Source of the DNA: Bordetella genomosp. 13
GTDB taxonomy: Bacteria > Pseudomonadota > Gammaproteobacteria > Burkholderiales > Burkholderiaceae_B
Length of the DNA: 64,000 nucleotides
Assembly (NCBI RefSeq): GCF_007679965.1
Contig: NZ_VEHL01000012.1
Span: forward strand, 124,001-188,000
Direction: 5' to 3'
The position numbers and the translations under genes were made by a program. Shown piece after piece: positions 32,485 to 40,192 of the stretch (the stretch's first letter is position 1; every line of letters starts with the position of its first letter). Under the pieces are notes generated by a model, which had not been told where the DNA came from, did not search any database, and worked only from the letters and a program-made list of their open reading frames with translations.

Positions 32485-32946
32485 ATGTTCAAGAAAATCC
32501 TGATCCCTACCGACGGCTCCCCGCTGTCGTCGCAGGCGGCCAATGCCGGTATCCACTTCGCCCGCTCCGTCGGCGCCGAGGTCGTTGCGCTGCACGTCAG
32601 CCAGCCTTTCGCGGCCACCATCGGCTTCGACGGCATGGCGGCAGCCTATGCCATCACCGACGAGGACTACGAGAAAGCCGCCTCCGAGCAGTCTGATAAA
32701 TACCTGAAGCAGGTGCTGGACCGCGCGCACACCGCGGGCGTCACGGCCTCCAAGTGCGCCGTGTCCAACTTCAACGTGGCCGACGGCATCGTACAGGCCG
32801 CCGCCGACAACGGCTGCGACCTCATCTTCATCGGCAGCCACGGCCGCAGCGGCCTGTCGCGCCTGCTGCTGGGCAGCGTCACGGCCAAGGTGCTGTCGCT
32901 GGCCTCCACTGGCGTGCTGGTCTATCGCGTGAAGGAAGAGAAGTAG
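32485..32946 (+). CDS. uspA: Universal stress protein UspA family
   Basis: A 153-residue cytoplasmic Usp domain. The N-terminal KKILIPTDGSPLSSQAA and the ATP-binding signature GSHGRSGLSRLLLGSV (G-2x-G-9x-G-S/T) are both intact, so it is probably an ATP-binding Usp. The ATG at 32485 follows a strong AGGAG site; an upstream in-frame ATG at 32452 is rejected. The perfect FNR box upstream suggests induction when oxygen falls, as known for several Usp genes in facultative and denitrifying proteobacteria. Confidence 0.93.
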   Translation: MFKKILIPTDGSPLSSQAANAGIHFARSVGAEVVALHVSQPFAATIGFDGMAAAYAITDEDYEKAASEQSDKYLKQVLDRAHTAGVTASKCAVSNFNVADGIVQAAADNGCDLIFIGSHGRSGLSRLLLGSVTAKVLSLASTGVLVYRVKEEK

Positions 32947-33144
32947 TCGCCTGACGGGCCGCCGCCGCGCCATCGCAGGCCGGCGGCCCGGGCCGCCGCC
33001 AGTGCCCTGGCGCCCGGCCACGACGTGCGCCCCGATCGCGGGCGCGCCGTCAATTCCCCTATCGTGCTATCCCCCGGGGTGCCCACGCCGCGCGCGCAGG
33101 CGTAATATCGTCGAGTCAATCCATCGTAGCCAAGAGGCCGCACC

Positions 33145-35253
33145 ATGACTCGCAGAACGCGTATCGACCAATATCGGAACATCGGTATCAGTGCCCACAT
33201 CGACGCGGGCAAGACCACCACGACCGAGCGCATTCTCTTCTACACCGGCATCACGCACAAGATCGGCGAAGTGCACAATGGTGCCGCGGTCATGGACTGG
33301 ATGGAGCAGGAACAGGAGCGCGGCATCACCATCACGTCGGCCGCCACCACGGCGTTCTGGCGCGGCATGGCGGGCGACTATCCCGAGCACCGCATCAACA
33401 TCATCGACACCCCGGGCCACGTCGACTTCACCATCGAGGTCGAACGCTCCATGCGCGTGCTCGACGGTGCCGTCATGGTCTACGACGCCGTGGGCGGCGT
33501 GCAGCCGCAGTCCGAGACCGTCTGGCGCCAGGCCAATAAATACCGCGTGCCGCGCCTGGCCTTCGTCAACAAGATGGACCGCGTCGGCGCCGACTTCTTC
33601 CGCGTGCAGCGCCAGATCGTCGAGCGCCTGCGCGGCGATGCCGTGCCGGTGCAGATTCCCGTGGGCGCCGAGGACGGCTTCGAGGGCGTCATCGACCTGA
33701 TCAAGATGAAGGCCATCATCTGGGACGAGGCCAGCCAGGGCGTGCGCTTCGAGTACCAGGACGTGCCCGCGCACCTGCAGGAGACCGCGCGCCAATGGCG
33801 CGAGCATCTGGTCGAGAAGGCCGCGGAAGCCGACGAGGCCCTGCTGGACAAGTACCTGTCGGGCCAGGAGCTGACCGAGGCCGAGATCAAGGCCGCGCTG
33901 CGCAAGCGCACCGTCGCCAACGAGATCGTGCCCATGCTCTGTGGCAGCGCGTTCAAGAACAAGGGCGTGCAGGCCATGCTGGACGCGGTCATCGACTACC
34001 TGCCTTCGCCGGTGGACGTGCCCGCCATCGCCGGCCACGACGAGAAGGATGCCGAGATCGAACGCCATCCTGGCGACGACGAGCCCTTCTCGGCGCTGGC
34101 CTTCAAGATCATGACCGATCCCTTCGTGGGCCAGCTGGTGTTCTTCCGCGTGTATTCCGGCGTGGTGAAGTCCGGCGACTCGGTCTACAACCCCATCAAG
34201 GGCAAGAAGGAACGCATCGGCCGCATCCTGCAGATGCACGCGAACGAGCGCCGCGAGATCGAAGAGGTCTACGCAGGCGACATCGCCGCGGCCGTGGGCC
34301 TGAAGGACGTCACCACCGGCGATACGCTCAGCGATCCGTCCAAGGTCATCATCCTGGAACGCATGGTGTTCCCCGAGCCCGTCATCTCGCAGGCCGTCGA
34401 GCCCAAGACCAAGGCCGACCAGGAGAAGATGGGCCTGGCGCTGAACCGCCTGGCGCAGGAAGATCCGTCGTTCCGTGTGCGCACCGACGAAGAGTCGGGC
34501 CAGACCATCATCTCGGGCATGGGCGAGCTGCACCTGGAGATCCTGGTCGACCGCATGAAGCGCGAGTTCGGCGTCGAGGCCACGGTGGGCAAGCCGCAGG
34601 TGGCCTACCGCGAAACCATCCGCGCGGTGGCGGACGACGTCGAGGGCAAGTTCGTCAAGCAGTCGGGCGGCCGCGGCCAGTACGGCCACGCGGTGCTCAA
34701 GCTCGAGCCGCAGGAGCCGGGCGCGGGCTTCGAGTTCGTCGACGCCATCAAGGGCGGGGTGGTGCCGCGCGAGTTCATTCCCGCGGTCGAGCGCGGCGTG
34801 CGCGAAAGCCTGAACGCGGGCGTGCTGGCGGGCTACCCGGTGGTGGACGTGAAGGCCACGCTGGTGTTCGGTTCGTACCACGACGTGGATTCGAACGAGA
34901 ACGCGTTCCGCATGGCGGGCTCGATGGCGTTCAAGGAAGGCATGCGGCGCGCCAAGCCGGTGCTGCTGGAGCCCATGATGAAGGTCGAGGTGGAAACGCC
35001 GGAGGACTACACGGGGCACGTCATGGGCGACCTGTCGTCGCGGCGCGGCATGGTGCAGGGCATGGATGACATCGCGGGCGGCGGCGGCAAGCTGGTGCGC
35101 GCGGAAGTGCCTCTGGCGGAGATGTTCGGGTATTCGACGTCGTTGCGGTCGCTGACGCAGGGGCGGGCCACGTACACGATGGAGTTCAAGCATTACGCCG
35201 AGGCACCGCGGCAGGTGGCGGAGCAGGTGATGGCGGCGCACGCTGCGAAGTAG
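33145..35253 (+). CDS. fusA: Elongation factor G, stand-alone paralogue
   Basis: A 702-residue translational GTPase that drives ribosome translocation. G motifs are AHIDAGKTTTTERI (G1), RGITITSAATT (G2), DTPGHVDF (G3) and NKMDRVGAD (G4). Domains II-V follow, including GGRGQYGHAVL in domain IV and a C-terminal SLTQGRATYTMEFKHY. Length and motifs are canonical. Unusually it is not in an rpsL-rpsG-tuf operon but alone between uspA and repeat-rich noncoding DNA, so it is probably a second copy (fusA2), the str-operon copy lying elsewhere. It could still be the only one. Confidence 0.95.
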   Translation: MTRRTRIDQYRNIGISAHIDAGKTTTTERILFYTGITHKIGEVHNGAAVMDWMEQEQERGITITSAATTAFWRGMAGDYPEHRINIIDTPGHVDFTIEVERSMRVLDGAVMVYDAVGGVQPQSETVWRQANKYRVPRLAFVNKMDRVGADFFRVQRQIVERLRGDAVPVQIPVGAEDGFEGVIDLIKMKAIIWDEASQGVRFEYQDVPAHLQETARQWREHLVEKAAEADEALLDKYLSGQELTEAEIKAALRKRTVANEIVPMLCGSAFKNKGVQAMLDAVIDYLPSPVDVPAIAGHDEKDAEIERHPGDDEPFSALAFKIMTDPFVGQLVFFRVYSGVVKSGDSVYNPIKGKKERIGRILQMHANERREIEEVYAGDIAAAVGLKDVTTGDTLSDPSKVIILERMVFPEPVISQAVEPKTKADQEKMGLALNRLAQEDPSFRVRTDEESGQTIISGMGELHLEILVDRMKREFGVEATVGKPQVAYRETIRAVADDVEGKFVKQSGGRGQYGHAVLKLEPQEPGAGFEFVDAIKGGVVPREFIPAVERGVRESLNAGVLAGYPVVDVKATLVFGSYHDVDSNENAFRMAGSMAFKEGMRRAKPVLLEPMMKVEVETPEDYTGHVMGDLSSRRGMVQGMDDIAGGGGKLVRAEVPLAEMFGYSTSLRSLTQGRATYTMEFKHYAEAPRQVAEQVMAAHAAK

Positions 35254-35297
35254 GCGTTTTCCTGTCGATGCGGGTCGAGCTGGCTGCGTCGATGCGC

Positions 35298-35362
35298 GTC
35301 GATTCGTATTCGGTATACGTCGATCCGTCTTTGATGGGCGTCGATCTGTCTTCGTAGGCGTC
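35298..35362. repeat. Degenerate 21-bp tandem repeats after the EF-G gene
   Basis: Units beginning GTCGAT start at 35298, 35319 and 35340, exactly 21 bp apart. A partial fourth unit (GTCCTC) begins at 35360. Conserved parts are GTCGAT, a following TCG/CCG/CTG, TCT or TAT, and a GGC end in the later units. Further GTCGA words precede the array at 35265-35292. No supported gene covers it. Confidence 0.65.
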
Positions 35363-35492
35363 CTCGCGCAGGGCGTCAAGCGCCCGCGCCGGCCAAGTCG
35401 GTCGGCTCGGGCGCGCCATCAGGCGCCCTCGGCCGCTAACGCGGCTTCCCGACCTCCAATTGGCCGTCGCGGGCGCTTGCCGCCCCGCACGA

Positions 35493-35594
35493 GGACTCGC
35501 TGCAATGGCACGCGGCGGGTCATGAAGGACTCGCGTCAATGGCATGCGGCGGGCAATGAAGGACTCTCGGCAATGGCATGTGGCGTTCCATGAG
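35493..35594. repeat. Three tandem copies of a 34-bp repeat
   Basis: Copies start at 35493, 35527 and 35561, each 34 bp. All begin GGACTC, share CAATGGCA near position 11-18, GGCG near the middle, and end ATGAA or ATGAG. Copies 1 and 2 are nearly identical and the third is more diverged. As 34 is not a multiple of three, the array is unlikely to encode a protein repeat. It sits between the EF-G and MgtC genes, whose 3' ends both face it. Confidence 0.85.
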
Positions 35595-35647
35595 GGCGTG
35601 CCGTTGCCATGGTATTCGGCACCCGATGCGTGGTGCCGGGGCCCTTC

Positions 35648-36220
35648 CTACGCTTCCTCGTCCACCACGCTGCGGCGTGCCGGAAGGTCCGTGCGGGTGC
35701 TGTCCGTGCGTAGCAGCGAGCCTTGCTGGCGGCGCGCTTCCATGTGTTTTTCGAAGATGTGCAGCACGTGCAGCACGAACAGCGCCAGCAGGGTGGTGAA
35801 GACGGCGGTGGTTTCGCGGCCCATGCCGGCGGTGATGCCGATGGCGGCGGTCAGCCAGATGCCGGCGGAGGTGGTCAGGCCGCGGATGCGTCGCTCGTCG
35901 CTGAACTTGATGATGGCGCCCGCGCCCAGGAAGCCGATGCCGGCGATGACGCCCTGCATGACGCGGCTCAGGTCGTTGATGTGCATGCCCGCCTGCTGCG
36001 GCGCCAGCACAAAGAGCGCCGCGCCCAAGGCCACCAGGATGTGGGTGCGCAGGCCGGCGGACTTGCCGCTGCGTTCACGCTCGTAGCCCAGCAGGCCGCC
36101 CAGCAGGGCCGCCATCATCAGGCGCACGACCATGCGGGTCGCTTCGCTGGCATCGGGCACATCGGAAAACTCGGCGCGCAGGGTCGTCCAGATCTCGAAC
36201 CAGATATCGTGCATGTCCAT
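35648..36220 (-). CDS. MgtC/SapB family membrane protein
   Basis: A 190-residue protein whose N-terminal part carries about five helices with the family motifs LLGGLLGYERERSGKSAGLRTH (abbreviated here; core GYERER and GLRTH), GIGFLGAGAI and GLTTSAGIWLTAAIG. MgtC/SapB proteins include virulence factors that inhibit the F-type ATPase or affect Mg2+ homeostasis, but many family members are uncharacterised. A hydrophilic C-terminal tail of roughly 45 residues follows the last helix. ATG 36220 is preceded by GAGAG; a second ATG follows two codons later. Confidence 0.92.
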   Translation of the reverse strand: MDMHDIWFEIWTTLRAEFSDVPDASEATRMVVRLMMAALLGGLLGYERERSGKSAGLRTHILVALGAALFVLAPQQAGMHINDLSRVMQGVIAGIGFLGAGAIIKFSDERRIRGLTTSAGIWLTAAIGITAGMGRETTAVFTTLLALFVLHVLHIFEKHMEARRQQGSLLRTDSTRTDLPARRSVVDEEA

Positions 36221-36396
36221 CTCTCGTGGCTATCGTCGGCCTAGCATAGCAGCGGTCGGCACGATCAGCGGGCGCTTGGCGGGGCCGTGCGGACAGTTCG
36301 TCGCAACGGGCCTCCGGCGGGAGATCGCCTTGCCGACGCGGTAGGCCCATGCCGCTTGTCCGGCCGCTTGTCCCGCAGGCAGAGGCCCTGCCGCGC

Positions 36397-37203
36397 TCAA
36401 CCCAGGAAGTCGGCGACGGCCTGGTTGAACGCGCGCGGATTGCCCAGGTTCATGCCATGCGACGACCCCGCGATCATCTCGCTGGTCGCGTAGGGCAGGG
36501 TGTCTTCCAGCCAGGCGATCGCCGCGGGATAGGGCTGCGGGCTGAGCGCGCCGCCGATCAGCAGCACGGGCATGCCCAGCGCGCGCAGCGCATCCTCGTC
36601 CACGGGACGCGGCGTTTCGCGCGATTGGCCCAGCAGGGTCGTCGCGTTGTCGCGCACCATGTCCTTGAACCACGGCACCATGCGGCGCCAGGTGTCCGGG
36701 CCGGTGACGGCATCGATGAACAGCGCCAGTCCTTCGTCGGTGTCGCCCGCCTGGATGCGTTGCAGGGCCTGCTGGCGGAAGTCGCCGCGCTGGTCCGCCT
36801 GGTCGGGCACGGGCACGCCGGGGTCGGCCAGCGTCAGCGTGCGCACCAGGTCGGGCCGGCGCAGCGCGGCCTCCAGCGCCACGCGGCCGCCGCGCGAATG
36901 CCCCAGCAGGTGGGCGGGCTCGCCCGCCACCTGTTCGATGAAGTCCAGCACCTGGCCGGTGTGCTCGTCCAGCGAGAATCCCGCGCCCGCGCCGTCCCAT
37001 TGCTCGGGCCAGTAGCGCTTCAGCGAAGGCGCCAGGACACGGTGGCCACGCCCCAGCGGCGCCATCTGCGGCGTCCAGTAGCGGCAGTCGCACAGCGAGC
37101 CGTGGATCAGGATCACCGGGGTGCCGGCGCCATGGTCGAGATAGGCGATGTCGCCGCCAGCCAGGGCGGCGCTTTGCAAGGGCAGATTGGGAGGGGTGCG
37201 CAT
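36397..37203 (-). CDS. Alpha/beta fold hydrolase
   Basis: A 268-residue hydrolase with the oxyanion motif VILIHGSLCDCRYW, the nucleophile elbow GHSRGG, an acidic residue region LLIGGALSPQ, and a His in IAGSSHGMN. The canonical Asp before GGALSP is not evident, so the triad acid may be elsewhere. Esterases, haloperoxidase-like enzymes and carboxy-lyases share this fold; no neighbour reveals a substrate. It is divergent from the YbaK-type deacylase gene at 37341. Confidence 0.88.
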   Translation of the reverse strand: MRTPPNLPLQSAALAGGDIAYLDHGAGTPVILIHGSLCDCRYWTPQMAPLGRGHRVLAPSLKRYWPEQWDGAGAGFSLDEHTGQVLDFIEQVAGEPAHLLGHSRGGRVALEAALRRPDLVRTLTLADPGVPVPDQADQRGDFRQQALQRIQAGDTDEGLALFIDAVTGPDTWRRMVPWFKDMVRDNATTLLGQSRETPRPVDEDALRALGMPVLLIGGALSPQPYPAAIAWLEDTLPYATSEMIAGSSHGMNLGNPRAFNQAVADFLG

Positions 37204-37340
37204 GCGGGGCGGGAAGTCGGGCCGAGCCGGAATTCTACCGCCGGCCGCGCGCCGGGTCCGGCCCGCGGTGGGGGTACACTCGACATCCGTTGCCGCCGGC
37301 GCTGGACGCCGGCCCTTCCAACGCCCGCCTCACGTTTCCC

Positions 37341-37838
37341 ATGTCGACTGAATCCGCTGTTTCCCTGCCCGAATCCGCGCAGCGCGTCGCGTTGCTGCTG
37401 CAGCAGATGGGCCATGACCAGCCCGTAGTGGTGCTGCCGCAGACCGGCAAGACCTCGGCCGAGGCCGCCGCCGGCCTGGGCTGCCAGGTGGCGCAGATCG
37501 CCAAGTCCATCATCTTCCGCCGTGCCACCGACGACGCGCCGGTGCTGGTGGTGGCCAGCGGCGTGAACCGCGTGGACGAAGCCAAGGTGGCCGCGCGCGT
37601 CGGCCCGCTGGCCAAGGCAGATGCGCGCTTCGTGCGCGAGTCCACCGGTTATGCCATCGGCGGCGTCAGCCCCATCGGGCACCTGGTCAAGCCGGTGATG
37701 CTGCTGGACCAGGACTTGTTCCAGTACGACAGCATCTGGGCCGCCGCCGGCCATCCCAACGCCGTCTTTCGCATGACCCCCGGGCAACTGGCGGCCATGA
37801 CGGGTGCGCCCGTGGCCGACGTCGCGCAGCGCGCCTGA
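37341..37838 (+). CDS. YbaK/ProX-like aminoacyl-tRNA deacylase domain protein
   Basis: A 165-residue protein of the YbaK/EbsC fold that hydrolyses misacylated tRNAs in trans. Characteristic sequences are CQVAQIAKSIIFRRATDDAP, GYAIGGVSPIGHL and YDSIWAAAGHPNAVFRMTP. The Lys in AKSIIF is the conserved functional Lys of the family. The exact tRNA/amino-acid specificity (Cys-tRNAPro or other) is not determined. ATG 37341 follows no strong Shine-Dalgarno sequence. The DMT transporter gene follows after 3 bases, so the two are probably cotranscribed. Confidence 0.9.
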   Translation: MSTESAVSLPESAQRVALLLQQMGHDQPVVVLPQTGKTSAEAAAGLGCQVAQIAKSIIFRRATDDAPVLVVASGVNRVDEAKVAARVGPLAKADARFVRESTGYAIGGVSPIGHLVKPVMLLDQDLFQYDSIWAAAGHPNAVFRMTPGQLAAMTGAPVADVAQRA

Positions 37839-37841
37839 GCC

Positions 37842-38750
37842 ATGGATCTCGTCTGGTTGTGGATTCCCGCCACGCTGGTGGCCGCCGCCGCCCAGGCCGG
37901 CCGCAACGCCGTGCAGCGCGGCCTGACCGCCACCCTGGGCACGCTGGGGGCCACTCAGGTGCGCTTCCTGTTCGGCTTTCCGTTCGCGCTGCTGTACCTG
38001 CTGATCGTCTGCCTGCTGGCAGGTGAGACCCCGCCCGCCGTCAACACGCCTTTCCTGCTGTTCGTGCTGGCCGGCGCGCTGCTGCAGATCGCCGCCACCG
38101 CGCTGATGCTGGCCGCCATGCGCGAGCGCTCGTTCGTGGTGGTCACCGCCTGGACCAAGACCGAGCCGGTACAGGTGGCGCTGTTCGGCTTCGCGGTGCT
38201 GGGCGATCCCCTATCGCCCGCCGGCATGCTGGCCGTGGTGCTGGCCACGCTGGGCGTGGTGCTGATGTCGAGCCGGCCCGCGGGCGCCGTGCAGGCCTCC
38301 AACTGGCGGCCCGCGCTGCTGGGGCTGCTGTCGGGCGGCGCCTTCGCGCTGTCGTCGGTGTGCTTTCGCGGCGCCATCCTGCGGCTCGATGGCGGCATGT
38401 TCGCCGTGCAGGCCACCTGGACGCTGTGTTGGTCGCTGGCAGTGCAGGTGCTGATCCTGATGGCGTGGATGCTGCTGTTCAACCGCCCGCTGCTGCGCGC
38501 CTGCGCCGCGGCCTGGCGCGCGTCCATCTGGGGCGGCCTGCTGGGCGCCACGGCCTCGCAGGCCTGGTTCATCGGCTTTGCGCTGACGTCCGCGGCCAAC
38601 GTGCGCACGCTGGGCCTGGTCGAGGTGCTGTTCGCCCAGGCGCTGTCGCACAAGCTCTTCGCCCATGCGCCCAGCCGCCGCGAGATGGCGGGCATCACGC
38701 TGATCGTGGTGGGCGTGCTGTTGCTGCTGCTGGTCGCCGGCCACATGTAG
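37842..38750 (+). CDS. EamA family (DMT superfamily) transporter
   Basis: A 302-residue protein with ten predicted helices arranged as two EamA repeats. Visible landmarks include the start MDLVWLWIPATLVAAAAQAG, AWTKTEPVQVALFGFAVLGD at the end of the first half, and EVLFAQALSHKLFAHAPSRRE near the end of the second. The substrate is unknown. It begins 3 bases after the deacylase stop. Its stop lies 23 bases before the terminator of the opposing cpoB transcript, which may serve both strands. Confidence 0.9.
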   Translation: MDLVWLWIPATLVAAAAQAGRNAVQRGLTATLGTLGATQVRFLFGFPFALLYLLIVCLLAGETPPAVNTPFLLFVLAGALLQIAATALMLAAMRERSFVVVTAWTKTEPVQVALFGFAVLGDPLSPAGMLAVVLATLGVVLMSSRPAGAVQASNWRPALLGLLSGGAFALSSVCFRGAILRLDGGMFAVQATWTLCWSLAVQVLILMAWMLLFNRPLLRACAAAWRASIWGGLLGATASQAWFIGFALTSAANVRTLGLVEVLFAQALSHKLFAHAPSRREMAGITLIVVGVLLLLLVAGHM

Positions 38751-38772
38751 GCAGGCCCGCGCGGCCCGCGGG

Positions 38773-38800
38773 CAAAAAAAAGCCGACCTCGCGGTCGGCT
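38773..38800 (-). terminator. Rho-independent terminator of the tol-pal operon
   Basis: On the minus strand AGCCGACC-GCGA-GGTCGGCT is followed by eight T residues, a textbook terminator 48 bases after the cpoB stop. The stem could also end the convergent DMT transcript. Confidence 0.9.
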
Positions 38801-38847
38801 CTCTTGCCGCCCGCGTCCAGCCGGACGCGGGCGCGGGCAAATCCACT

Positions 38848-39555
38848 TCACTGCAACAGCTGCAGGCGGCTCTGCGCCGTCTTGGCGGACGGTGTCTGCG
38901 GATATTCCGACACGATGCGCTGCAGCGTGGCCTTGGCGCCAGCGCGATTGTTCAGCTCGATCTGGCTGCCGGCAATCACCAGCAGCGCGTCGGGCGCGCG
39001 TGCGTCGTTGGGCGCATTCTGCACCAGCGTGTTCAATTGCTCGATGGCGCCCTTGAAGTCCTTCAGGGCATAGCGGCTGCTGCCCAGGTAGAACTGTGCG
39101 GACGGCGCCAGCGCACTGTTGGGATACAGCGCGGTGAAGGCGGCGAAGGATTCCGACGCCTCCTTGTACTGCGCCTTGCGGAACAGGTCGATGGCGCCGT
39201 CGTAGGCGGTCTGCTCCTGCGGGTCGGCGGCGGACACGCCCGGCGGGTTGCCGGGGTGGTTGTTCTGCTGCTGAGCCTGCTGGCCCTGCTGGGCCGTGGA
39301 GGTTTGCTGGCGCGACACCAGTTCCAGCTGATTGCGCAACTGGGCGATCTCCTGCTGCAGCGATTGGAGCTGGTCGGCCAACTGCAGGCGCGCCCGGACG
39401 TTCTGTTCGTTCTGCTGCTGAACCTGCTGGCGCAGATCGAGAATGGCCCGGCGGGCTTCATCGTCGGCGAATGCGCTGGCAGGGGCCGCCATTGCGGCAA
39501 GGGCAAGGCTGGCGCTCACGGCCAGCATGCGCAAGGTAGGAACTCGGTCTCGCAT
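38848..39555 (-). CDS. cpoB: Cell division coordinator CpoB (YbgF)
   Basis: A 235-residue periplasmic protein that links Tol-Pal constriction to PBP1B peptidoglycan synthesis. A signal peptide (cleavage near ASAFA, residue 28-31) is followed by a coiled-coil of Gln/Leu-rich heptads (about 35-90), which trimerises in homologues. After a Gln/Asn-rich linker come TPR repeats (YDGAIDLFRKAQYKEASESF and two more) to the C-terminus. It is the last gene of ybgC-tolQRAB-pal-cpoB. The genes for 7-deazaguanine synthesis that often follow it in other proteobacteria are absent. Confidence 0.95.
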   Translation of the reverse strand: MRDRVPTLRMLAVSASLALAAMAAPASAFADDEARRAILDLRQQVQQQNEQNVRARLQLADQLQSLQQEIAQLRNQLELVSRQQTSTAQQGQQAQQQNNHPGNPPGVSAADPQEQTAYDGAIDLFRKAQYKEASESFAAFTALYPNSALAPSAQFYLGSSRYALKDFKGAIEQLNTLVQNAPNDARAPDALLVIAGSQIELNNRAGAKATLQRIVSEYPQTPSAKTAQSRLQLLQ

Positions 39556-39647
39556 GGAATTTCCAGAGTGTCAAAGCAAACGTCGGAACGGCCGGTTGAC
39601 CGTCCCGACGCAGAAGTGGTGGGGCACTCTAAACGTGAAGGTGCTGC

Positions 39648-40160
39648 TTAGCGCTGATAGTTGATATCGGCGCGGCGGTTTTCAGCAAAGTCAGCTTCCG
39701 AGGAACCGGTCGACTTCGGCTTTTCCTTGCCGAAGCTGATGGTTTCGATCTGGCCGTCGCTGACGCCCACCAGGGTCATCATGCGGCGGACAGCGTCGGC
39801 GCGACGCTGGCCCAGGGCCAGGTTGTACTCGGAGCCGCCGCGTTCGTCGGTGTTGCCTTCGATGCGGATGCGTTGCTGCGGGTGCGAGGACAGGTAACGG
39901 GCGTGGGTTTCCACCAGGCCGCGGTACTGGTCCGACACGGTATAGCTGTCGAAGTCAAAGTAAACCGAGCGCTGTTGCGCCAGGATGCTTTGCGGGTTGA
40001 AGGGATCCAGGATCTGGCCGGTACCAGCGGTACCGCCGGTCGTGCCCTGGCCGGTGCCAGTTCCTTGACCGGCCGTTTCGTCGAGAGGGACGGAGCTGCA
40101 AGCGGCCAGTGCGGCGGCCATTGCGGCAATGGTAAGGCTCTTGGCAATGCGCGACTTCAT
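39648..40160 (-). CDS. pal: Peptidoglycan-associated lipoprotein Pal
   Basis: A 170-residue outer-membrane lipoprotein of the Tol-Pal system. The signal peptide ends in LAAC (Cys21). A Gly/Thr-rich linker (about 30-50) precedes the OmpA-like peptidoglycan-binding domain, with VYFDFDSYTVSD, IRIEGNTDERGGSEYNLALG and RRADAVRRMM, plus the C-terminal ENRRADINYQR. These contain the residues that hold diaminopimelate. ATG 40160 follows an AGGAAC ribosome site; upstream in-frame codons are rejected. It works with TolB and the TolQRA motor to constrict the outer membrane at division. Confidence 0.97.
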   Translation of the reverse strand: MKSRIAKSLTIAAMAAALAACSSVPLDETAGQGTGTGQGTTGGTAGTGQILDPFNPQSILAQQRSVYFDFDSYTVSDQYRGLVETHARYLSSHPQQRIRIEGNTDERGGSEYNLALGQRRADAVRRMMTLVGVSDGQIETISFGKEKPKSTGSSEADFAENRRADINYQR

Positions 40161-40192
40161 GGTAGTTCCTTTGAAAAGAGAGTCACACGTGT

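Noticed and set aside
33067..35379. Long minus-strand open frame across the EF-G gene, starting in the 21-bp repeats
   Set aside because: It is antisense to a canonical EF-G gene. The short TDRR-like repeat in its N-terminus is only the translation of the 21-bp array.
35493..35594. CRISPR-like array
   Set aside because: The 34-bp units are directly adjacent with no spacers, and there are no cas genes.
37341..37838. Frameshifted or truncated proS editing domain
   Set aside because: The YbaK-type gene is complete and distinct from proS, which keeps its own insertion domain.
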